This document shows positions 12,878 to 20,084 of a stretch of DNA of 25,629 nucleotides, piece by piece. How positions within the stretch are numbered: the stretch's first letter is position 1; each line of letters starts with the position of its first letter. Under the pieces are notes generated by a model, which did no database searches, was not told the DNA's origin, and saw only the letters and a list, made by a program, of their open reading frames with translations. The stretch lies in IMG/VR virus record IMGVR_UViG_3300046532_000597, positions 1 through 25,629 of that record. One strand, given 5' to 3'. The position numbers were made by a program, and so were the translations under genes. Source of the DNA: a virus.

Positions 12878-14292
12878 TGGCTGATCTATTCGGTAGCCCA
12901 GAATGGCAGAAATTAGCCGATGATAACCCCAAAGAATATTATGAAAACACCCCCTTCATGCGTTCCTTATGGGAGGGGCGCTTGCCTACATGGTTGGGGC
13001 AAGCATATGAACAGGATATTAGCCCAGCTATAGAGGCGGCTCCTTCCCCGACAACAATGAAGGGGGCTTTAACTTACGGAAAAGGTGCGTACAACCTCGC
13101 TAAAGGCTTGGTCACAGGTGCTGTTGATACAATTGATAGCGCCCAGAAAGACCCTTATGATCTGAAAAAAGTGCTTGACCTTTCATTAATGGTCACTGGT
13201 GGCGGCGGTCTGTTAGGGCGTGTGCCAGCGGGGTCTGGAAAAGTGCTTGGGGCAAACGTCTACCAAGGTGGGCCGCACAAGTATGGGCCGGAGGGTGCTG
13301 CGAAGTCGCTGGATCACATGGGCAAGGGAGAGGGCGCACAGGCTTACGGCTGGGGCCGGTATGATGCTGGTGCGGAGGGTGTGGCCAAGGAATACCAAGT
13401 TAAAGTTCCGTTTCAAGATATAAAAAGGTCATTCCTAAAGGAATTGCCGGATGACGCAGAGATTGAGGAGGTTATGTCTCTTCTGGGTAAAAAGCACTTT
13501 TCCGAAAGTCAAGAACGTGTTATCCGCGCGTTACATGACGACGATTGGCTGGGATTTGACTCACCGGCAGCGGCGATTTCCGCCGTATATTCAAAAAACA
13601 TTGACAACTGGGACCCGTCTGACGTTTTGCGGCGTGCTGTTAATGACGCTGGCTACCTCTACAAGCACGACCTCCCCGACGAAGACATAGCGCGGTATAT
13701 GGACTGGGATAAGCCGCTGAGCCAGCAGCCGGAGAGTGTGCGGGCGGCTTTGGCTAAAATAGTGCCAGATCATAAAGTTAAGAATGTTGGCGGCGTTCAA
13801 ATGTTGGAAGTAGATGGGAAATGGACAACGCTCGACCTCCGCGACAGCATCCCGGTGGGGACTGTGCCAGATAATGTTACGGGCGGTGAGATTTATCAAT
13901 ACATCCAAAATGTAGCTAGACGTAACGCTAGGGATGCGAATGATATTCCGTCTACAACTACACAAGGTTCTCAACAAGCAGCCTCCGAAGCCCTAGGCCG
14001 CGCAGGCATCCCCGGCCTGAAATACTATGACCAGATGAGTCGGCAGGCTGCTACCGGGCGCGGTTTGCACATAACACCGCCAAGCGATACAGTCAGCGGA
14101 AAATGGATGGTTAAGGGCAATGACCCCAATTCCAAAGGGATGCACTTTGACACCGAAGAAGCGGCGAAGGCAGCACTTAAAGAACAATTGGCGGCTCAAA
14201 CCCGCAACTACGTCACATGGGATCAGGACGTTCTCGACCGCATGAAACTGCTGGAGCGGAACGGGGAATCCATGATTGACGCATTACGATGA
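12877..14292 (+). CDS. Virion-associated protein with ADP-ribosyltransferase-like polyvalent domain
   Basis: A 471-residue protein whose start overlaps the previous stop (TAATG). Residues 1-125 are a probable virion part with a glycine-rich hydrophobic patch (TGGGGLLG, 107-114). Residues about 128-400 resemble the ADP-ribosyltransferase-like domain of phage polyvalent proteins: VYQGGPHKYG (128-137), GEGAQAYGWGRYDAG (151-165), YLYKHDLPDEDIARYMDWDK (260-279) and PLSQQPESVRAAL. The region AASEALGRAGIPGLKYYD (368-385) follows, and the domain closes with RNYVTWDQDVL (443-453). A short domain (about 405-440) appears inserted before that last strand. Relatives usually have YHG or YRG at the first motif, so the Q here may affect activity. 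The neighbours suggest it is packaged and ejected. Family recognition is fair; activity is unproven. Confidence 0.7.
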   Translation: MADLFGSPEWQKLADDNPKEYYENTPFMRSLWEGRLPTWLGQAYEQDISPAIEAAPSPTTMKGALTYGKGAYNLAKGLVTGAVDTIDSAQKDPYDLKKVLDLSLMVTGGGGLLGRVPAGSGKVLGANVYQGGPHKYGPEGAAKSLDHMGKGEGAQAYGWGRYDAGAEGVAKEYQVKVPFQDIKRSFLKELPDDAEIEEVMSLLGKKHFSESQERVIRALHDDDWLGFDSPAAAISAVYSKNIDNWDPSDVLRRAVNDAGYLYKHDLPDEDIARYMDWDKPLSQQPESVRAALAKIVPDHKVKNVGGVQMLEVDGKWTTLDLRDSIPVGTVPDNVTGGEIYQYIQNVARRNARDANDIPSTTTQGSQQAASEALGRAGIPGLKYYDQMSRQAATGRGLHITPPSDTVSGKWMVKGNDPNSKGMHFDTEEAAKAALKEQLAAQTRNYVTWDQDVLDRMKLLERNGESMIDALR

Positions 14293-14714
14293 CGGAACTG
14301 GTCTTTGGCCGTGATGATGAGTTAGCTACCTGGGCAGAAGCACATTACCCAGATTGTGCGCCACTTTCTAGGCCATTGACGGCCATCGGCGTGGCATCAT
14401 ATAGCGGAGATATCATGGGGGTTGCTATTTACCACAATTACCGTCAAAATGACATCGAAATTACTTTCATAACCGCGACCCCTCGTTGGGCCACGCCGGG
14501 CAATATACGGGCTTTATTGCATTACCCGTTTATTCAACTAGGCGTCAAGCGGATGACAGCAATCACGAAAAAATCAAATAAGAAAGCCCGGTCTTTTATG
14601 ACTGGGCTTGGTTTTATCTTGGAGGGTGTGCATCCCTACGCAGCGCGTGACTGCACAGCAGCTTGCACCTATGGCTTATATGCCAAGAATGCGGAGAAAT
14701 GGACAAATGGGTAA
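14289..14714 (+). CDS. GNAT-like acetyltransferase-fold protein
   Basis: A 141-residue protein with an ATGA overlap with the upstream stop. The middle shows the GNAT strand-turn-helix: IEITFITATPRWATPGNIRA (residues 56-75), then VKRMTAITKKSNKKARSFMT (86-105) and LGFILEGVHPYAARD, the usual 'N..A..F...LGF..EG' C-terminal half. The acetyl-CoA loop is not the classic Q/RxxGxG, as is common in phage members of this group. GNAT-fold proteins occur among internal virion genes of podoviruses, and T7 gp13 relatives are often annotated this way. The role may be structural or enzymatic, with the substrate unknown. The stop overlaps the next start by 8 bases. Confidence 0.75.
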   Translation: MTELVFGRDDELATWAEAHYPDCAPLSRPLTAIGVASYSGDIMGVAIYHNYRQNDIEITFITATPRWATPGNIRALLHYPFIQLGVKRMTAITKKSNKKARSFMTGLGFILEGVHPYAARDCTAACTYGLYAKNAEKWTNG

Positions 14715-16707
14715 ATCAACACCAACTCCACCAGAGCCGCCTGATCCCGTTAAAACGGCGGAAGCCCAGGGCGCTATTAACAAAGAAACGGCTATTGCTC
14801 AAGCGAACTTGAATCGTATCGATGAATACACCCCATATGGTTCAAGTGTTTGGGAACAACAGCCAGAAGCAGAGCGGACATATACTCCAAAATGGGAGTC
14901 CGTGCCGATCTACGCCGAGCGGGAATGGATCGAAGATGGTGACGATGGCGGGGATTGGTCAGAGCCAGAAATAACTGGCTACAAGCAAGTCAACACAAAT
15001 GTTGAGCCGGACGAATTAGACCCGACCGAAAGGCGTTGGGATCGTAAAACTACACTTGATCCTGCCCAGAAAGAGATATTAGACAGGCAAAATCAAGTTA
15101 CCGGGGAATTGAATAGGGTCGCTGGTGAGCAAGTTGGCCGTGTTGGGACAGCGTTATCTGATCCATTTAGCTATGAAGGCATTGCTGCCGGTGGCAGTAC
15201 AGATGCGGCAAGGGCGGCGGCACAGAGAGCATCTGGAATTGCTGGTGCTGGTTACAATTATGCGGGCCAACCTGCCGCACCGACATCCCAAGGCATAAGA
15301 GATTCGGCTAACATAGCGGCGAGTTCTGTAGCCAACCCATTTAGTCTAGGTGGCACAGCACCGTCAACGGCTGGCATATCCGGCGCAGCTAATACAGCGG
15401 AAGCTGGCATGGGCCAAGAGTTTAACTACAATGGCCTTCCCGGTGCATTTAACACTCAAGGGGCGCAGTCTGCTGTTCAGACGGCCACGGATGCCTATGG
15501 CAATCCGCTTGACTATTCCGGCGCACCAGCGGCCCCGACTGCTGATGCAGCGGCCCGCCAGCAGGTAATTGACTCAGTTTATGGTCAAATGTCGTCACGC
15601 CTTGACCCTCGCTTTGCGAGTGAGCAGACAGCGATGGAGACAAAACTCGCCAATTCTGGCATTGGTCGTGGAACGCAAGCCTTCTCAAGTTCGATGGACG
15701 ATTTTTACAGGGGCAAGAATGACGCTTATCAAGGCGCACAAAATGCCGCAATCCAAGCTGGTGGGGCTGAACAGTCTCGACTTTTCGGGCTTGGCTCCGC
15801 TGCGCGGCAGAACGCCATATCTGAACAGAACTATCTCCGGGCATTGCCAGGGCAAGAGCAGGGGCAGCTTCTAGGGTATCAGGGGCAACTTGCGGGCCTT
15901 CAAACCGGGGCGCGGGGGAGAGCAGCGGAGGAACGGCTGACGGAGCGAGGAATACCTATCGCAGAGGCTGCACAGCTGCAACAGCTTCGCGGCGCTGAAT
16001 TTGAAGCATCTTCGGCTGCTAGAGACAGGTCTGTTGAGGAGCAGCTACTCCAGCGCGGTATGCCCGCACAAGAGCAAGCTCAGATTCAAGCGATGCGCGG
16101 CGTGGCCTATGACGCTCAAGCGCAGGACAGAAGTCGTGGAATCCAGGAGTATGCTGCACAAAGAGCGGGTTCGCTTGGAGAGCAGCAGCAGGCTTACAAT
16201 ATGCAGCAAGGTCTATTCGGCCTTGACCAATCTGCGCGGCAGCGTGCCATTGAGGAATCTGCCTATCTTAGAAACCTGCCATTGAATGAGACCTCTGCGC
16301 TTCTTTCTGGCAATCAGATCAATAATCCTCAGTTCGGCGCTGCGCCTCAGACCGGCATAGCCAACACTGATTATGCCGGGATGGTGGCTAATAACTACGC
16401 CGGACAGATGAATGCCTACGGCCAGCAAGTAGGTGCAGTCAATGCGAAGAATGCTGCTTTTGCCAGCATGGCTGGGTCGTTAGGCAGTGCTGGAATAGGG
16501 AAGTGGAGCGACAGGCGCGTCAAGAAGAACATATCCAAGGTCGGCGTTCTTGATAATGGTCTCCCGGTATATTCATTCCAGTATATTTGGGGTGGCCCGC
16601 AACAGATTGGCCTCATGGCGCAAGACGTTGAGAAGGTCAATCCTTCGGCTGTTGTTGAGGATAGTAACGGCATCAAAGGCGTTAATTATTCCGAAGCCGT
16701 GAGATAG
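14707..16707 (+). CDS. Repeat-rich virion protein with C-terminal S74 self-cleaving chaperone domain
   Basis: A 666-residue protein. The start at 14707 is preferred over 14608 because the extra codons lie inside the GNAT gene and GGAGA precedes it by 10 bases. The N-terminus is Pro-rich (TPTPPEPPDPVKTAEAQGAI), followed by 'NRIDEYTPYGSSVWEQ'. Two arrays of tandem repeats fill the middle: about five 28-residue units (15160-15585) and about five 35-residue units (15775-16320). The last 66 residues are a peptidase S74 / intramolecular chaperone domain: S601-D-R-R-V-K606 (Ser-Lys dyad, cleavage expected before the Ser), 'LDNGLPVYSFQYIWGG' and IGLMAQDVE. Such proteins lie with ejection genes in many marine phages. 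It may be a trimeric tail or ejected protein that trims itself. Confidence 0.8.
   Translation: MGKSTPTPPEPPDPVKTAEAQGAINKETAIAQANLNRIDEYTPYGSSVWEQQPEAERTYTPKWESVPIYAEREWIEDGDDGGDWSEPEITGYKQVNTNVEPDELDPTERRWDRKTTLDPAQKEILDRQNQVTGELNRVAGEQVGRVGTALSDPFSYEGIAAGGSTDAARAAAQRASGIAGAGYNYAGQPAAPTSQGIRDSANIAASSVANPFSLGGTAPSTAGISGAANTAEAGMGQEFNYNGLPGAFNTQGAQSAVQTATDAYGNPLDYSGAPAAPTADAAARQQVIDSVYGQMSSRLDPRFASEQTAMETKLANSGIGRGTQAFSSSMDDFYRGKNDAYQGAQNAAIQAGGAEQSRLFGLGSAARQNAISEQNYLRALPGQEQGQLLGYQGQLAGLQTGARGRAAEERLTERGIPIAEAAQLQQLRGAEFEASSAARDRSVEEQLLQRGMPAQEQAQIQAMRGVAYDAQAQDRSRGIQEYAAQRAGSLGEQQQAYNMQQGLFGLDQSARQRAIEESAYLRNLPLNETSALLSGNQINNPQFGAAPQTGIANTDYAGMVANNYAGQMNAYGQQVGAVNAKNAAFASMAGSLGSAGIGKWSDRRVKKNISKVGVLDNGLPVYSFQYIWGGPQQIGLMAQDVEKVNPSAVVEDSNGIKGVNYSEAVR
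15160..15585 (+). repeat. Protein repeat array of about 28 residues, five copies
   Basis: Within the S74-domain gene, five consecutive segments follow a pattern like NPF-Y-G-PAAPT-x-G-A-x-x-A-x-x-A (for example YNYAGQPAAPTSQGIRDSAN, FNYNGLPGAFNTQGAQSAV, LDYSGAPAAPTADAA). They probably form a regular fibrous or helical-hairpin rod. Confidence 0.6.
15775..16320 (+). repeat. Protein repeat array of about 35 residues, five copies
   Basis: Directly downstream in the same gene, units follow the pattern AR-R-A-I-E-E-x-L-L-Q-R-G-x-P-x-x-E-x-x-Q-L (for example RAAEERLTERGIPIAEAAQL, RSVEEQLLQRGMPAQEQAQI, RAIEESAYLRNLPLNETSAL). These are probably helical hairpins forming a long stalk before the S74 domain. 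Confidence 0.65.
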
Positions 16708-16716
16708 GAGGACAGT

Positions 16717-18081
16717 ATGGCGACAATTAACCTTTACCGGGATATGCAAAAGGCATTGCTGGGCGAACAGAAGAAGGTGAAAGTGCAGCCCTTCAGAACT
16801 CCTGCTTCTATGACTAAGGAGCAGTCAGCGGCTCATATTACAAGTAAGTTGCTTGACGCATGGAAAGATAAGCAAGCTAAAGAAACAGGCAGCCAGGATC
16901 GCGCTTCTGCTAATAAGATATTGCAAGACTATATCGCCCCGCAAACTCCATTTAGCACTGAGAAATACGGTACTTCCCCTGAAGACCTTATGGTAGCTGC
17001 TAAGGGGTATGACGGTAGTTATGACGATGATGATGGCCAAATTTTAAGTTCTGACAACCAACGTGAATTTTATACGGAAGAAGCAAAAGCAGTAGAGGGC
17101 GCTTATAACGCAGGCGACCCGTCTGGGGCGGCTCTAGTAAGGCAACAGGCAGCGGCGGGGGCGTATAATATGCCCGATCAGCGTGGGTTTTTAGATAAGC
17201 TATTAGGTGCAGAAGAGAAAAAAAAGATGGGGCCAGCAAGCGAAGCCACCATGATGCAGGTCTTGTTGGGAGATAAGGACAAAAGGGATGCGGTCGCGGC
17301 AGCAAAGTTGGCGCGTACTCAGGAGATGGAAAATTATATAAAACAGCAGCAGAACAAGGCTTTCGCGCCGCCCGTTGAAAAACGAACTAATCAACAAAAG
17401 AACGCTATTGCTATGGGCCTTACCCCAGGTACGCAACCATTCAATGATTATATAAGAGCAGCATCAAAGCTCGTTCCCGAAGCGCCTAATCCGTTATTAA
17501 CCAAACATGCGGAAGGTCTGAGCAAAACAATAGACGATTGGACAAAAAAAGGCCGAAACGCTCCCGGTTTTCTTGCAAAACTCGGCGATCTTCGAGGAGT
17601 TCTTTCTAGTGGTGTGAACCAAGGTTTCGGCCAAAAATTCTTAAACAACGCAGCGGCTCTTTCCAAAAGGATGGGCTGGAAAGTTAACGAGCCAAATCTA
17701 GGCGGAGCGCAAGTTGCCGACTCTTTGATTAACCAACTTGTCGTCCCCCGTGTTAAAGACCTTGGAGCAAAACCAACAGATAAAGATTTGCAGTTTATTG
17801 TTGATATATTTCCCAAAATACAAAATCAACCTGGCGCAAACGAGCTTATATTGCAAGTTCTAGAGATTGATTCAAAACGCAATATTGCTAGGGCTGGATT
17901 TATATCGAAATGGCTTAAAGAGAATGCCAAGACAGATCGCTATGGACTGGATTTCCAAGCAAATCTACAGGCATTCGAGAGTAGTAATGATATATTTAAG
18001 GAATTTGTCATTCCAGGATGGGTAAAAAACTCCTCCAGCGGCAAAAAGCTACCCCCAGTCCCAGAGGGGTATAAGAACTAA
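16717..18081 (+). CDS. Probable internal virion / ejection protein (454 aa)
   Basis: A 454-residue, mostly helical, Lys/Ala/Gln-rich protein with an excellent ribosome site (AGGAGG about 6 bases before ATG). Features include 'HITSKLLDAWKDKQAKE', a Asp-rich tract (GYDGSYDDDDGQ), a KKK/AEE helix, and a C-terminal segment 'RVKDLGAKPTDKDLQFIVDI' followed by LPK-like helices. The 'GA.PTDKDLQFI' segment is one I recognise from large virion proteins of other marine phages. No catalytic motif or signal peptide is visible. It lies between the S74-domain protein and a second large helical protein and overlaps the next start (TAATG), so a set of ejection proteins is likely. The assignment rests on context. 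Confidence 0.65.
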   Translation: MATINLYRDMQKALLGEQKKVKVQPFRTPASMTKEQSAAHITSKLLDAWKDKQAKETGSQDRASANKILQDYIAPQTPFSTEKYGTSPEDLMVAAKGYDGSYDDDDGQILSSDNQREFYTEEAKAVEGAYNAGDPSGAALVRQQAAAGAYNMPDQRGFLDKLLGAEEKKKMGPASEATMMQVLLGDKDKRDAVAAAKLARTQEMENYIKQQQNKAFAPPVEKRTNQQKNAIAMGLTPGTQPFNDYIRAASKLVPEAPNPLLTKHAEGLSKTIDDWTKKGRNAPGFLAKLGDLRGVLSSGVNQGFGQKFLNNAAALSKRMGWKVNEPNLGGAQVADSLINQLVVPRVKDLGAKPTDKDLQFIVDIFPKIQNQPGANELILQVLEIDSKRNIARAGFISKWLKENAKTDRYGLDFQANLQAFESSNDIFKEFVIPGWVKNSSSGKKLPPVPEGYKN

Positions 18082-20084
18082 TGGGAGAGGTTAGATATAA
18101 TCCCGAAACACGCAAGGGCATCAGGCTTGAGGATGATAAGTGGGTGCCGACTGACGTAAGGCATAATGCCGAGGGGAATGCTGTCGCCTTTGATGGGGAG
18201 TCTTGGAAGCCAGTTGGTGGAATTAAATCCGTAGCCCCCCAACAAGAACTTTCATGGCCTGATAGGGCGCGTTTAATTGCTAGTGGCGCTCTTTTCGAAG
18301 GCGGAGACGAAGCTGCGGCAGCAGCGCGGTCCACTTTTGGTCCAGAAACTTGGGACGAGGCTATTAAGGATGAACGCCAAAAACTAACGGCGGCTGAAGC
18401 CAAACCGGGATCAACTAAATACAAGATAGGCGGTGCCGTTATTCCTGGCGTCCTTGCCGCGCCGTTTACAGCCGGAGGGTCTCTTGCCCCGACAATAGGA
18501 CGTATGGCAATTCTAGGCGGCGCTGACGCTTTGGCTTCTACTATCGGGAGGAGAGAAGGAAACATTGTTGACCGCGTAACGGAAAACCCACAAGAAACCA
18601 TCCAGAACACGGCTACGGGCATGGTGGCAGCGCCGGTTCTCGGAAAAGGATTAGGATATGCCGGGGAAATAGCTAAAACAGCAGTGAAACCTGTTAGTGC
18701 GATGCTTAGAGCTTTAACCGGGAACAAACTGCCACTTAAAGTTGAGAGGGAAATCCGGGCTATAGCTGAAAAATCTGGGCGGTCAGTTGATGAAATTTCT
18801 GCTCGAGTCGATGCTGGAGAAACCCTTGCGGATATATCTCCTCAAGCGGTTTCTGATTTTACAAAAACTATTCCTCCCAGAATAGCGTCTCAGATTACTG
18901 ATTCCGTCAAAGAGAGAGCCGCTAGAATCCCAGATGCGGCCCGAAGAAATCTTCAGGACGACCTTGCTCCCGAGTCATCTCTAGGGAATATAACAAAGTG
19001 GTTTGGTAAAAAAACATCTGACATTGAAGCTGCCGAAAGCGCATCATATAACAAGATATTTAAAGAAGGTGTCGGGCCATCAAATTCTCTAAATCTTGGA
19101 GTGCAGGACGCTCTACAAAGTCAAAAGTCAGTTCGCAAATACGTTGATGAAATATTGGAGGCTGAAAAACTTCCTCCGATATATAAAATGGTTGAGGGTA
19201 GGGTTGTACTCCTTGACGATGTTAGCCTTGAGATTGCTGAGATTGTCCGTCGTGGTTTATTCGATCTAAGAAAAGCCGCATCGTCGTCCCTAAAATCAAA
19301 AGGTACTTTAGCTACGGGTATAGGTAAACGCGAAGATGATCTCCGCGAGGTGATTGATTTTGCCTCCCCAGAACTGGCCGCTACCCGTGCAAATTGGAAG
19401 CAGGTAAAAGACCTCTCAGAAATATACGAAGATGGCACAAAGCTGTTAAATCTGCCTTCTGAGAAGGCAGAAATATTGATGGATAAAATACTCAAGTCTG
19501 GAGATAAGGACCGTATTGAGGCTTTAAGATCAGGCGTTGCCTTTAGGCTAAAGACACAAGCTGAAAAGTCTTCTTCAAAAGGCAAGCAGATCAAGGATAT
19601 TATAGATGAGGAATCCGGTACTCGTATTATTCTTGAACGGCTGTATCCCGGTGATACCGCCGAGGAGGCATTTAGGCAAATAAACTTGGCTGGTAGTGTT
19701 ACGAACACTGCATCTAAGGTAAAATACACCCCAGTAGATTCCACTAGAGCCAGCATGGCAGGGGCACTCGCCTCGGGATTTGGCCAAACTGCGCGAAGCG
19801 CGGTTACGGGTAGACTCGATTATATGGTTGCCCCCGTTCTTGCCCTTGCTGGTCGTGTGTTATCGCCTATGTCTAATATGAGCGCCAAAAAGCTACAAAA
19901 GATTACAGATATTCTAATATCTGAAAATCCAGAACTTGTTAAGAGAGCGTTAGCCGACCCTAAGTATAAACAAATCTTAATAAAGACCATGAAACAGACA
20001 GCAGACCGGCTTCAGGTTGGAGCCGCCTCGGCTGGCTCTTATGAAGTCCCGCAGGAAATGAAACGCGCATTAGGAGCAAGATAA
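18081..20084 (+). CDS. Probable large ejection protein with hydrophobic Gly/Ala segments (667 aa)
   Basis: A 667-residue protein. Residues 1-46 hold two short strand motifs (GIRLEDDKWVPT and AVAFDGESWKPV) that I have seen at the start of other marine phage virion proteins. Next comes SWPDRARLIASGALFEGGDE and a Gly/Ala-rich hydrophobic tract at 116-155 (KIGGAVIPGVLAAPFTAGGS...), with another at about 176-195, suitable for membrane insertion. The rest is long charged helices, with a further Ala/Gly-rich segment near residues 555-600. This layout suits a protein that leaves the capsid and helps build a channel in the host envelope for DNA. No peptidoglycan-lytic motif is seen. The start overlaps the previous stop (TAATG). 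Confidence 0.7.
   Translation: MGEVRYNPETRKGIRLEDDKWVPTDVRHNAEGNAVAFDGESWKPVGGIKSVAPQQELSWPDRARLIASGALFEGGDEAAAAARSTFGPETWDEAIKDERQKLTAAEAKPGSTKYKIGGAVIPGVLAAPFTAGGSLAPTIGRMAILGGADALASTIGRREGNIVDRVTENPQETIQNTATGMVAAPVLGKGLGYAGEIAKTAVKPVSAMLRALTGNKLPLKVEREIRAIAEKSGRSVDEISARVDAGETLADISPQAVSDFTKTIPPRIASQITDSVKERAARIPDAARRNLQDDLAPESSLGNITKWFGKKTSDIEAAESASYNKIFKEGVGPSNSLNLGVQDALQSQKSVRKYVDEILEAEKLPPIYKMVEGRVVLLDDVSLEIAEIVRRGLFDLRKAASSSLKSKGTLATGIGKREDDLREVIDFASPELAATRANWKQVKDLSEIYEDGTKLLNLPSEKAEILMDKILKSGDKDRIEALRSGVAFRLKTQAEKSSSKGKQIKDIIDEESGTRIILERLYPGDTAEEAFRQINLAGSVTNTASKVKYTPVDSTRASMAGALASGFGQTARSAVTGRLDYMVAPVLALAGRVLSPMSNMSAKKLQKITDILISENPELVKRALADPKYKQILIKTMKQTADRLQVGAASAGSYEVPQEMKRALGAR

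Noticed and set aside
14608-14706. Longer start for the S74-domain protein
   Set aside because: It lies fully within the GNAT gene in another frame; the Pro-rich start at 14707 matches the usual beginning of this protein type.
18008-18727. 239-codon frame on the minus strand
   Set aside because: A shadow of the ejection protein gene; no ribosome site and low-complexity product.
19121-19756. 211-codon frame on the minus strand
   Set aside because: A shadow of the same large + strand gene; Ser-rich product of reversed codons.
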